Made by a program: the position numbers and the translations under genes
Notes under the pieces: model-generated
The model's input: the letters and a program-made list of their open reading frames with translations, nothing else
The model's database searches: none
Told to the model about the DNA's origin: nothing
In this document: piece after piece, positions 21,760-32,505 of the stretch
How positions within the stretch are numbered: position 1 is the stretch's first letter
Layout: each line of letters begins with the position of its first letter
Assembly (NCBI GenBank): GCA_009731375.1
Contig: BJOX01000018.1
Span: 31,635 to 77,636 of the forward strand
DNA: 46,002 bases
Direction: 5' to 3'
DNA from: Paulinella micropora
Lineage: Eukaryota > Cercozoa > Imbricatea > Euglyphida

Positions 21760-24720
21760 CTTTGAGTCGAATGCGTATATACGCCAGATTGAGAGAGATT
21801 TTCGCGCGGTTCATTTGATGATGGTCATAAATGTTCACCTCACGTCACCCTCAGTCCTGCTCCAAGTCTGTCACAAAGTCAACCAACTTCAAGAAGCGGA
21901 AGACGCAAGCCTTTCCACCGGGCAAGCTACGCGTCGCTGCGAGCACGGCTGGCAGGCTTAGCCTCCGCCAATGGAAGTCCTCTTCAAGATGTTTGTCTCA
22001 CATTGGCCAGTGTAATGTTACTTATCTTCTGTTTCTGCTTACTCGAGCACGCTTGCTGCGTCAACTTCATTTTCATTCATTTACGAACGAATATGTAATA
22101 ACTTCAATCGGAGATTCAGTTGATTCACAGACGGTTGTATTTGGCTCTCAGACTCGTCAATTATCATCAGTCACTCAGAGCCTCAGCGCTTGTGCCGTCA
22201 TACAGTAGGTAGTATGGGAAGTATCCCTCAGTGGAATGAATGCCCGAGCAGTTTTTCAAAGAGTCATCTAGTCATAAGCAATAAAGTACAATACAACTTC
22301 AGAGGTCAGTTCCGCTTTCGCCATCATGGGCCCTTTTCTTCCTGTACCGGCACCGTACCTTTTAGACTGAGGCGAGCATCAGTATTTAATAATAATTATT
22401 ATAATACCTACTGTACCTAGTGGTATCAATCACCAAAATTGACACACTGGAAATTGAAAACAGTAAAAGTGTTTGTGCTTTGTGTGAGGTCCCGAAACGT
22501 AGAGAAATAGCTATTGAACAGCAAGTTCAGATAGTTAAAACCGAGTCCGCCCGGTTACCGTTACGGGTAGCTCAAAAAATTGTGAAAATCATCATTTGAA
22601 TTTTGAGTCTGACTCAGATTTTTGGCAGGTTTGGCCAGTGCTTGAGAAGTTGACTCGAACAACATTAATATTAAGGATATTAGAAGCCGGTTTAACGTCT
22701 CGCGGGCCAGGCGTTTCCAGCCTCCGTTGACTAGATAACCAGCTCCAAACGTCCTTTAAACCGTGGCACAGGTAATTCACGCACTCAGGCTACAGACAGA
22801 CTGACTCTGAGCGGCCTATCGGAATGAATACCGTACCGGACCGAAACATTATTATAATATTGTGTTAAACTTTCTTCAAGTTTTTATTTCGTTTACACTT
22901 CTATTTTTACTACGGTTCAGTTACTTCATTTTTCCATTTATTTATCAACTTGAACTGTCATACTAGAACTTGAACTTGTAGTTGTTACGTTTTCAACTGC
23001 CGTTAACATATCAATTTATTTCCCTTTACCGGCACGGTTAGCTTTTTAGAAAATGTTAACTATTGCCTTTTTTCATCATATCCCACTTTATTTCCTTAGA
23101 CAGTTTTCAAGTTCCGGTCTACAGTCATAACTATTAATATTGCTAGGTAAAATAGGCAACACACCAGGTAAAGTGGCATTTAACTTCATTTCAAGTTTTC
23201 CCAGACTGACTTGAACAACTCCAACCGCTACACAACTCGTGATAGCACTTGAAATATTCTTGTTAGTTCTCAGAATTTGCATTATTTCGAAAGGGACAAG
23301 TAGTCTGTCAAGAGAGTGTACTAAATAAACTGGAATTGACCGGCATACATGGGCACAGCGTCTTTTGGTACCTACCCTGTTCTCGGAAGTATTTTGAGAT
23401 CAAATAACAGCAGTGTGTGCCAGTAGTATTCATTTGAATGCCGGTTGGTAATTTCCTCACAGAAGGCTAGTCAAGACTTACAATTCGAATTTCCCTTTAT
23501 TTTGAACGACGGAAGAGTCACACCTTGTGTGTGCTGTCGACAGCTCTAATTGGGGAACTCCTATCTGCTTTTGGAAACACCAACTAACAGCGAGCAAGCT
23601 CAAGGTCACCCATCACACCCGCACAGGGCAGCTAGTTCACATATGTTTTTTTAAACCCCTCATAGGTCTTTAGTCAATCCGCCGTTTTAAAAATAATAAT
23701 AAAAAATATACTAATAAATTCTTCAGATCACCCGGACTCAGAATCTGCAATCGGTGTCAAGAAATTTTTTGTAGTTTTTACAAAATCTCAATTTAAAGTT
23801 TGCATGGAATCCACTATACTTTTCAGGTTCCACCCAGTGGCTTTTTCCAATGCATTTCTGCTGTCCTGCTTTTTTTTCGGATTCCCTCTCAACAACACGT
23901 GCTGTGTTCATGCTTTTTGCTGCCTCTTTTTGCATTCCCCACTTCACCAAATTCCAAAATTCTTGAACCTACTTGCTTGCCACATAACTACACTCACTTT
24001 CCTACAATTCTTTTTTTTTATATCTGTTCAACTGCCTGCGTTTGGGTGTGTTTTGTCCTGCCACGTTTCTGCTTGTCCCACCATGTTGTATTTGTTCCTT
24101 GTCCATGCGTTCCTTGTGCTCTTTCTTGCATTTTTGTCTTGCATATTGTTTTCCAAGTGTTGCTCTCCTGATTCACCTCAAAAACTCTGTCCCCCCTTCA
24201 TTCCTTGCCTGTGCTTGCCCACTCTGAACTTCAGGCATTCTTGTTCTGTGCTGCCATGTTTGTTTTCGTGTCTCCCCTACGCGCCCTCATTGTCTCCTTT
24301 GCTTGGTTTTTGTTTGCTTTGACTCTGTGGGTGTTGGGGTGTTTAAATATGCTGGTTGCAGTCATTTCGTGTTTCTGGTCGATGTGAGAGGGGGGTTGGA
24401 AGTTTATACTTGCTGTTATTTTTTCTATTTCATTGCGCTAAAGTGTGTTTGAGCAAACCACACATGCCACATTACAATACATGTTGCCTGCTCCATGCCT
24501 AGTGGTAGGGTTCATGAAACAAACACAAAGCAACACATTCTACACACATTATGCCTGTCAAATCTGACTGTTTTGACTGTATTTTTCATTTTTCTGAAAT
24601 GTTCTGTTTTTTACTTTTGCTATGTGTTGTGTGTCTCTGTTGTCGCTGTTTATGCCCTGTTGTGCTTGTCTACTGTTGGAACTATGTGTCCTCTGCATTT
24701 TAGGCCTATTTCCCATGCTT
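21760..24720. other. Mostly non-coding
   Basis: A short Lys/Arg/Ser-rich plus frame at 21840-21990 could be a coding tail. From 22200 to 23790 the sequence is AT-rich with no supported gene. From 23800 to 24720 it is pyrimidine- and T-rich, intron-like, and the Cys/Phe/Leu-rich frames in it are unconvincing. It leads into the acceptor at 24737. Confidence 0.55.
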
Positions 24721-24744
24721 TTTGCTTGTGTTTGCAGATTTTCG

Positions 24745-25446
24745 ATGGCCTCTGCTCCAAATTTGGCCCCAGCCGCCCCCATCGTGGAGGAAGTGGAGGA
24801 ACACCTGCCCCTCAACGTGATGCTCGACCGACTGCGCTCGTGGAACCTTCCCCACCCGAAGCAAGTCCATGGCGTCGCCTACGACGTCACAGTCAGGGCC
24901 ATTTACAAGGCCCAGGCCGCCGTCTACAAAAACAGTGGGCAATCGGCCACGCGCACCCGCCCCTACCCACGCCCCCCACCCACACAGCGCATGAACATAG
25001 CTGGCAGCCTCATGAGCCACGCCCACGCCCACGCCGCCAATCTGCTGCTCTTAATATGAAAACCTATGCCTCATGCCTACCACTTCACAGCTTGCCATGC
25101 CTCTTCTTCTCGCCCGCAGGCAGCTATACCTAACACGCTCGCGTGCCATAACATACAGCGGCGCGCCCAGCTTCACTCGCCAAATTAAATACACAGCACC
25201 ATGGCCATTCAACATGGATATTAGCCGCAAGCTAGTTAGCGAAGTCAAGCCCCACATTATCCGCGACACCCCCAACAACTACGTTGTGGGGGTGCGGAGT
25301 TACGACGACATATTTGCGTTAGAGTTAGGGGTAGATGCGAAGAATGCCACCTAGATAGGCGCCTGCTGCCCATGTTCCGCAAATCACAGAGGGAAATAGG
25401 GGCTGGGTTCAACACCTGGTGCCACAAAGCGACGGCAAGGAGGTAA

Positions 25447-25491
<45 letters not shown>

Positions 25492-26109
25492 CTCATGTGT
25501 GTTTTGTGTGTGTGTGTGTGTTGTTGTTGTTGTTGTTCTTGTTCTTGTTGTTGTGTAGCCGCAATGGGAGACGATTGTCTGCCTTCTGCGGTTTTCGGTG
25601 CGCACCGTCATGCGCCACACCTACGTGTCGGTACGCCCCCCCCCCCCCCCCCCCCCCCNNNNNNNNNNCATTTATTCCTACGAGCTCAACGCCAGCTAGG
25701 AGAGAGAGAGAGAGATGCATCTACGATGGGGCGTGGGAGTGGCAGAAGATTGTGTTAGCCTGGCTGACGGCGGCCGACGTGGTGCGCAACGCGCAGGGTG
25801 GCTTCCGCCTACCGCCAGCCGTCCGTGGGATCATCGCCAGCTACGAAGTCCACAATCGCGGCCGCGTGGTCCCCGTGGAGTACGTCTACATCACCATCGT
25901 TGGCTGGCGGGAGCGTTTTGCCTACAAGAAGATCGGCCACATCAAGTTCGAGCAGTACGTCCTAGACGAGGACGTACCGCGCGAGCTGGAGGCGGAGGAG
26001 GTGGAGCTGGGCACCGACGACGAGTCCGACGGCGAACAGCAGCAGCAGGCCGACGCGGCGCCGGTCGTGGAGTACGACCCCGACGCCCCCATCGACGATC
26101 CCTCTCCCC

Positions 26110-26162
<53 letters not shown>

Positions 26163-26324
26163 CCTTCCCTTCGTCTCGATCGCCTATGATGGCTGTGGTA
26201 GGAGCTGGTGAAGCTGGCGAGGCAGGGTCTCTCATCGTGGACGCTGGCCAAGATCCTCTTTATCGCCTTCGCAAGGTTTTGGGTCGTCTTTGGCGAGCCC
26301 TGTGCGCCGCTCCCCCCGAGTTAA
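24745..26324 (+). CDS. Multi-exon host gene, unrecognised
   Basis: A start codon at 24745 follows a TTTGCAG acceptor and opens an Ala/Pro-rich N-terminus with Leu-Asn-Val-Met-Leu-Asp-Arg-Leu-Arg-Ser-Trp; this frame runs to 25059 unless spliced earlier. Probable later exons: 25119-25354, one ending at 25442 (GAG|GTAAGC), 25559-25630 (PQWETIVCLLRFSVRTVMRH...), about 25716-26111, and 26202-26324. The last join is clear: CAA|GTCTCT, a 90-base CT-repeat intron, GGTAG|GAG, same phase. The penultimate exon holds Val-Tyr-Ile-Thr-Ile-Val-Gly-Trp and an acidic tail with four glutamines. The last holds a hydrophobic stretch (AKILFIAFARFWVVF), perhaps a membrane segment, then a stop. No family is recognised. 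A poly-C gap (25659-25668) hides one junction. Confidence 0.5.
25635..25668. other. Poly-C run ending in a 10-N gap
   Basis: A C homopolymer follows the donor GTACGC and ends in ten Ns (25659-25668); sequence continues after the gap without it. The length is unknown. Confidence 0.9.
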
Positions 26325-26348
26325 CGCAGTGCCGCTAACAGCCCTGCT

Positions 26349-26561
26349 GTGCCTATGCGTGTGGAAAGTCCTAGGAGTGTAGGTGGTAGTGTAGGTGGTA
26401 GTGTAGGTGCTAGTGTGGGTTCACATGCAATGTCAACCCGCTCTCAACGCAGTGCCTCTGATCCAAAGCAAAACAGGGGAGGGGGTAGGGAGGCTCGTGG
26501 GCAACAGGAACTAGATTGGGATGGGAATTCCCGGATGTCAGGTTACTCATTCAGCACTTGA
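26349..26561 (+). CDS. Small Gly/Ser-rich open frame
   Basis: A frame with three 12-base repeats (agtgtaggtggt type, 26375-26412) encodes Ser-Val-Gly-Gly repeats and then a polar tail ending Ser-Gly-Tyr-Ser-Phe-Ser-Thr and a stop. It could be an alternative 3' exon of the preceding gene or untranslated. Downstream at 26562-26640 is a T-rich run and an ATT array. Confidence 0.3.
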   Translation: MPMRVESPRSVGGSVGGSVGASVGSHAMSTRSQRSASDPKQNRGGGREARGQQELDWDGNSRMSGYSFST

Positions 26562-26601
26562 CCTTTTTTTTTTTATTTTTTTTTTAATAATACTTATATT
26601 A

Positions 26602-26638
<37 letters not shown>

Positions 26639-26919
26639 TTGGAGTGTTGACTGTGACATATTTGAGGGAAATCCCGATGAAAAAACCTAGTCACACTTGC
26701 TAAACAGAGTTCCAGCCCAAGGACCCAGCAGACACCAGATTGTTATGGGTGGGGTTTCGAGGCAGCTCTAGCAACCGCGCTTGGTGTATGCACTTGCACA
26801 TTCGGTGACGTCTTGCAAGAGGTTGCTGGGACTGCGGAATAACCTCGGCTTAGTGCAGTCTTGCCCTCAGGAGCTCCATCGGTGGCCCCGATCATCAGGC
26901 GAGAGACTGNNNNNNNNNN

Positions 26920-26957
26920 ACATGGCCTTTTGGCTCAGCAATTGGCAGGAGATACAC

Positions 26958-26999
<42 letters not shown>

Positions 27000-27006
27000 T
27001 ATTAGG
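26920..27006. mobile_element. SINE-like fragment with ATT tail
   Basis: The sequence 'ggccttttggctcagcaatt' followed by 'ggcaggagatacact' resembles the 5' half of a tRNA, including an A-box-like TGGCTCAGCAATTGG. It runs directly into an ATT array. The same sequence recurs at 29941-30013. A 10-N gap (26910-26919) precedes it. Confidence 0.4.
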
Positions 27007-27086
27007 GAGTACGTAGGCCATTGGTTCTTTTCAATGGGCTGATTGGTATAAAGCTCCTAGAGTAATGTTCTATGCCGTCACTTCCT

Positions 27087-27863
27087 TTATTCCACCGATT
27101 GGTGTGGAGACTTTCCTTATGGAATGGAGGACTGNNNNNNNNNNNNNNNNNNNNNNNNNNNNNNNNNNNNNNNNNNNNNNNNNNNNNNNNNNNNNNNNNN
27201 NNNNNNNNNNNNNNNNNNNNNNNNNNNNNNNNNNNNNNNNNNNNNNNNNNNNNNNNNNNNNNNNNNNNNNNNNNNNNNNNNNNNNNNNNNNNNNNNNNNN
27301 NNNNNNNNNNNNNNNNNNNNNNNNNNNNNNNNNNNNNNNNNNNNNNNNNNNNNNNNNNNNNNNNNNNNNNNNNNNNNNNNNNNNNNNNNNNNNNNNNNNN
27401 NNNNNNNNNNNNNNNNNNNNNNNNNNNNNNNNNNNNNNNNNNNNNNNNNNNNNNNNNNNNNNNNNNNNNNNNNNNNNNNNNNNNNNNNNNNNNNNNNNNN
27501 NNNNNNNNNNNNNNNNNNNNNNNNNNNNNNNNNNNNNNNNNNNNNNNNNNNNNNNNNNNNNNNNNNNNNNNNNNNNNNNNNNNNNNNNNNNNNNNNNNNN
27601 NNNNNNNNNNNNNNNNNNNNNNNNNNNNNNNNNNNNNNNNNNNNNNNNNNNNNNNNNNNNNNNNNNNNNNNNNNNNNNNNNNNNNNNNNNNNNNNNNNNN
27701 NNNNNNNNNNNNNNNNNNNNNNNNNNNNNNNNNNNNNNNNNNNNNNNNNNNNNNNNNNNNNNNNNNNNNNNNNNNNNNNNNNNNNNNNNNNNNNNNNNNN
27801 NNNNNNNNNNNNNNNNNNNNNNNNNNNNNNNNNNNNNNNNNNNNNNNNNNNNNNNNNNNNNNN
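27087..27863. other. Element fragment and 729-N gap
   Basis: 27087-27134 (ttcctttattccaccgattg...ggaggactg) repeats at 29884-29935. Ns then run from 27135 to 27863. Open frames spanning the gap are artefacts. Confidence 0.9.
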
Positions 27864-28059
27864 TGGGCCCTGTCGCCAGTTCGATTCCCGTCGGTGCCAC
27901 CAGTACTTTCATTGAACATACCGGTCCGTCTGGAAGTGTTGGAACTGCCCGTGCGGGGGTGTCATTAGAGCCTATCGTCAATTCTTCGTACTCCCCTCAC
28001 GGGTGAGACGATGGAGGCGCATGTGCAGATTTGCATCAGCCATTGACAGAGAAGCACTA

Positions 28060-28104
<45 letters not shown>

Positions 28105-28156
28105 CATTATTATTACAAACCGGGGTGGTGGTTGCTGTTCCACCCCACCAATTTTC
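27864..28156. mobile_element. tRNA-derived-SINE-like piece and ATT array
   Basis: The gap is followed by 'cagttcgattcccgtc', a B-box-like match (GTTCGATTCC), then 'ggtgccacca'. A segment beginning 'tgttggaactgcccgtgcgg' with 'ggtgtcattagagc' resembles the start of the LTR at 36889. An ATT array (28059-28113) follows, then 'caaaccggggtggtggttgctg', which recurs after the ATT array at 30039. No tRNA cloverleaf can be folded. Confidence 0.35.
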
Positions 28157-28168
28157 ACAAGCAGGTAT

Positions 28169-28203
28169 GGTCAGGCTAAATATTAATTAATGAAAGCCTG
28201 ACC
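28169..28203. other. 9-bp hairpin downstream of transposase copy 1
   Basis: GGTCAGGCT and AGCCTGACC flank a 17-base AT-rich loop. The same hairpin is at 30089-30123 beside copy 2. It lies 3' of the minus-strand gene, near the presumed element end. Confidence 0.6.
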
Positions 28204-28431
28204 ACATCTGTTTGTGACCTTTTTTTTTCTTTTTTAAAAATAAATTTCATTATCAATTATGAATATCATAGTGTATTAATAGTATTAATAATGAATCCGG
28301 TACATTTACTTAATAATAGCCGCAATATTAGTATTAATTAATATATATTAACATTATTAATAATATATATATATTAATATGAATATGATTAATAATTATA
28401 GATATTAATATTAATATAACCAATAAATTTA

Positions 28432-29799
28432 TTAATCGTCTTCGTTAGCAGCGACAAAGTCACACTGCTCCCAAAAGTGTGACTTGTCAACATTGATGAC
28501 ATCAGAAATATCAGGCTCGTCTTGGCGAGAATCAGCCATGTGAGTCTTGAAACATTTCTGGTAAACAAAACGGCGGGCGCATAATGTACACCGGTACTTG
28601 TACTCATTTAACGTGAAGCCACGGAGCTGAAGTTCACGGATCCTATAGTCCGCTTCTATCAGCTCCCGCAAGTACGTCAAAGGACGACGTGCGCAGCGCT
28701 TGAAGAATAAATGCCCGTGCATATTATTTATCAGCTCTAGTGACTGGCATGAGAAGTAGTAAATAGTACCGATCAACATAAGAAAATCAGCCACATGATA
28801 ACAAACAAGATGTACATATGGTGTGATAAAATCATCTAGGTACAAAGGCGTGGGCGAAATGTCCTTGGCACGCAAAATGCTGCCGTCAGGACGTGTAACA
28901 GCCGGATGTCGGCCGTCCTCGTCTTGAGGACGATGAGCCCAACAGATGAAGGAATACGGATCACCTTCCATCTCCACTTTCCACTCCCCGCTCACAATCT
29001 TTGGATGCTCTGGCTGCACCGCCGGTGATGTAGCATCCCGGAACACTTTGCGATTCTGAGACTGCCAAAGCAAGGCAGCCGCAGGCTCAAACGGTGTCGG
29101 GGTGTTAATCTTCCGGAATTGCTGCCACCACGCCTTCCAAAAAGATTGGATGCGCTGCCAACGGCCGGGAGCTAAAAGCGAAGTGAAGTCTATGTTTCCT
29201 CTATAGACTTCTTCAAAAAGGGAACGAAGCGGCTTACCCCGATCAAGGCCGTGCCACTCCATTTCCTTTGTGTCCCGGTTAGGCCGTATTTTAAACCCGG
29301 AAATCACTTTACCACTTCTGATATTGCCTTTGTCAGATAGAATATCAGTTAAGTGTTTCAAGCGATTCGTAAGTCTAAAGCACGGTGAATCGGGTGGAAT
29401 ATCCGCACCCCAAGGAGTATCAGGCCGGCCGTCGCAAATCTCACGCATCAAAAAATCAACCATGCGCCCACATATACGTAGCATCATATGTAACAAGTCA
29501 GGGACATGACGATTCGTAGGCACAAAATGAAATAAGCTACGATCGTGTGCCATTCCTGGCGTTGTCTTGTCAGCTGTGGCACTGTCACGCATGGGGTGAC
29601 CCATTCGTGACAGATCGCCCCGATCATTTTTATGACATAAACACATATAACAAAAATGATCGGCACCGGCAGACCTCTGGCCGCACACAGTACGTAACCA
29701 TTTCATATCACCGGTAACATAAAGCTGAACATCATATTTAATACCGGTCGCCGATGATGTCCAACCGTCCTTCTCCCAGGATTCAAAGGTTTTAAGCAT
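28432..29799 (-). CDS. Transposon-encoded protein (DDE-transposase-like), copy 1
   Basis: 455 residues in one uninterrupted frame. It has a Cys/His-rich segment (Cys-Tyr-Met-Cys-Leu-Cys-His-Lys-Asn-Asp), a Pro-Asp-Leu-Leu-His-Met-Met-Leu-Arg-Ile helix and a C-terminal Cys-x-x-Cys zinc-finger-like end (Tyr-Arg-Cys-Thr-Leu-Cys). These features recall proteins from DNA transposons of invertebrates and protists with a DDE-type fold. I cannot name the superfamily, and the catalytic acids are not certain. The repeated copy at 30271, the AT-rich flanks and the transposon setting support a mobile-element origin. The start shown is the first Met; the 5' sequence is AT-rich and ends in a gap at 29874. 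Confidence 0.6.
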   Translation of the reverse strand: MLKTFESWEKDGWTSSATGIKYDVQLYVTGDMKWLRTVCGQRSAGADHFCYMCLCHKNDRGDLSRMGHPMRDSATADKTTPGMAHDRSLFHFVPTNRHVPDLLHMMLRICGRMVDFLMREICDGRPDTPWGADIPPDSPCFRLTNRLKHLTDILSDKGNIRSGKVISGFKIRPNRDTKEMEWHGLDRGKPLRSLFEEVYRGNIDFTSLLAPGRWQRIQSFWKAWWQQFRKINTPTPFEPAAALLWQSQNRKVFRDATSPAVQPEHPKIVSGEWKVEMEGDPYSFICWAHRPQDEDGRHPAVTRPDGSILRAKDISPTPLYLDDFITPYVHLVCYHVADFLMLIGTIYYFSCQSLELINNMHGHLFFKRCARRPLTYLRELIEADYRIRELQLRGFTLNEYKYRCTLCARRFVYQKCFKTHMADSRQDEPDISDVINVDKSHFWEQCDFVAANEDD

Positions 29800-29883
29800 T
29801 TCCCCTATTCAATTTCAAATTTAATATTAATATTAAAATTTGATGCGTAACAAAAACTAACTAGCATTAATAANNNNNNNNNN

Positions 29884-29979
29884 TTCCTTTATTCCACCGA
29901 TTGGTGTGGAGACTTTCCTTATGGAATGGAGGACTGGATGCACATGGCCTTTTGGCTCAGCAATTGGCAGGAGATACAC

Positions 29980-30024
<45 letters not shown>

Positions 30025-30160
30025 CATTATTATTACAAACCGGGGTGGTGGTTGCTGTTCCACCCCACCAATTTTCACAAGCAGGTATGGTCAGGCTAAA
30101 TATTAATTAATGAAAGCCTGACCACATCTGTTTGTGACCTTTTTTTTTCTTCTTTTTTTA
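29884..30160. mobile_element. Repeat block flanking transposase copy 2
   Basis: The block contains the gattggtgtggagactttcc segment, the SINE-like A-box piece (29941-29975), an ATT array, the 'accggggtggtggttgctg' segment and the 9-bp hairpin. Its last 140 bases match 28100-28240 nearly exactly. Confidence 0.7.
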
Positions 30161-30270
30161 TTATTAAATTTCATTATCAATTATGAATATCATAGTGTAT
30201 TAATAGTATATATTAATATGAATATGATTAATAATTATAGATATTAATATTAATATAACCAATAAATTTA

Positions 30271-31575
30271 TTAATCGTCTTCGTTAGCAGCGACAAAGTC
30301 ACACCGCTCCCAAAAGTGTGACTTGTCAACATTGATGACATCAGAAATGTCAGGCTCGTCTTGGCGAGAATCAGCCATGTGAGTCTTGAAACATTTCTGT
30401 AAACAAAACGGCGGGCGCATAATGTACACCGGTACTTGTACTCCTTTAACGTGAAGCCACGGAGCTGAAGTTCACGGACCCTATAGTCCGCTTCTATCAG
30501 CTCCTGCAAGTACGTCAAAGGACGACGTGCGCAGCGCTTGAAGAATAAATGCCCGTGCATATTATTTATCAGCTCTAGTGACTGGCATGAGAAGTAGTAA
30601 ATAGTACCGATCAACATAAGAAAATCAGCCACATGATAACAAACAAGATGTACATATGGTGTGATAAAATCATCTAGGTACAAAGGCGTGGGCGAAATGT
30701 CCTTGGCACGCAAAATGCTGCCGTCAGGACGTGTAACAGCCGGATGTCGGCCGTCCTCGTCTTGAGGACGATGAGCCCAACAGATGAAGGAATACGGATC
30801 ACCTTCCATCTCCACTTTCCACTCCCCGCTCACAATCTTTGGATGCTCTGGCTGCACCGTCGGTGATGTAGCATCCCGGAACACTTTGCGATTCTGAGAC
30901 TGCCAAAGCAAGGCAGCCGCAGGCTCAAACGGTGTCGGGGTGTTAATCTTCCGGAATTGCTGCCACCACGCCTTCCAAAAAGATTGGATGCGCTGCCAAC
31001 GGCCGGGAGCTAAAAGCGAAGTGAAGTCTATGTTTCCTCTATAGACTTCTTCAAAAAGGGAACGAAGCGGCTTACCCCGATCAAGGCCGTGCCACTCCAT
31101 TTCCTTTGTGTCCCGGTTAGGCCGTATTTTAAACCCGGAAATCACTTTACCACTTCTGATATTGCCTTTGTCAGATAGAATATCAGTTAAGTGTTTCAAG
31201 CGATTCGTAAGTCTAAAGCACGGTGAATCGGGTGGAATATCCGCACCCCAAGGAGTATCAGGCCGGCCGTCGCAAATCTCACGCATCAAAAAATCAACCA
31301 TGCGCCCACATATACGTAGCATCATATGTAACAAGTCAGGGACATGACGATTCGTAGGCACAAAATGAAATAAGCTACGATCGTGTGCCATTCCTGGCGT
31401 TGTCTTGTCAGCTGTGGCACTGTCACGCATGGGGTGACCCATTCGTGACAGATCGCCCCGATCATTTTTATGACATAAACACATATAACAAAAATGATCG
31501 GCACCGGCAGACCTCTGGCCGCACACAGTACGTAACCATTTCATATCACCGGTAACATAAAGCTGAACATCATAT
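30271..31575 (-). pseudogene. Transposase-like copy 2, frameshifted and cut by a gap
   Basis: About 99% identical to copy 1 at an offset of 1838-1839 bases. One G is missing near 30400 (tttctgtaaac against tttctggtaaac in copy 1), which shifts the frame and replaces the zinc-finger-like C-terminus; the shifted frame ends at 30228. The 5' end is lost in the gap at 31576. Copy 1 has about 98 extra AT-rich bases downstream (28280-28380). Confidence 0.75.
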
Positions 31576-32140
31576 NNNNNNNNNNNNNNNNNNNNNNNNN
31601 NNNNNNNNNNNNNNNNNNNNNNNNNNNNNNNNNNNNNNNNNNNNNNNNNNNNNNNNNNNNNNNNNNNNNNNNNNNNNNNNNNNNNNNNNNNNNNNNNNNN
31701 NNNNNNNNNNNNNNNNNNNNNNNNNNNNNNNNNNNNNNNNNNNNNNNNNNNNNNNNNNNNNNNNNNNNNNNNNNNNNNNNNNNNNNNNNNNNNNNNNNNN
31801 NNNNNNNNNNNNNNNNNNNNNNNNNNNNNNNNNNNNNNNNNNNNNNNNNNNNNNNNNNNNNNNNNNNNNNNNNNNNNNNNNNNNNNNNNNNNNNNNNNNN
31901 NNNNNNNNNNNNNNNNNNNNNNNNNNNNNNNNNNNNNNNNNNNNNNNNNNNNNNNNNNNNNNNNNNNNNNNNNNNNNNNNNNNNNNNNNNNNNNNNNNNN
32001 NNNNNNNNNNNNNNNNNNNNNNNNNNNNNNNNNNNNNNNNNNNNNNNNNNNNNNNNNNNNNNNNNNNNNNNNNNNNNNNNNNNNNNNNNNNNNNNNNNNN
32101 NNNNNNNNNNNNNNNNNNNNNNNNNNNNNNNNNNNNNNNN
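31576..32140. other. 565-N gap
   Basis: Unknown sequence of nominal length. Following bases 32141-32500 contain T-rich unique DNA and a polypyrimidine/'ttcag' acceptor before the next gene. Confidence 0.95.
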
Positions 32141-32505
32141 AATTTTTTTTTCAGTGAGGAATAGATCACATCGTGATCTTTACAACAAAAAAAGAATCAT
32201 TAAAAAATGTTAAAAACTCATTACGCTTATTTTACCTCCGTTTTGGACCCCACTAAAACGACCTAAAAAACATATGCCTATCTATGAGTGGCTGGTCATG
32301 GGGACCGTTGTGCATGCTCACCACACGCAGAGAGTCGACTTTGTACTATGTATTCAAGTTCTGTTCAAGTCTGTTCAAGTTCATTGCATACATAGGACAG
32401 TCCCTCAGTCAAGACCATCGAGTAGCAAACATCTCATAAGGTCTCCTTTGCAAATTTCAGACCTTTTTGCTATACGGTGGGTCTTTCACCTTCAGGTGTG
32501 ACGAA

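Noticed and set aside
27864-27900. tRNA gene
   Set aside because: A box-B-like word and a CCA are present but stem pairs do not fold and the 5' half is not there.
27002-28006. Five long open frames across Ns
   Set aside because: Almost entirely unknown bases; only the short ends are real sequence.
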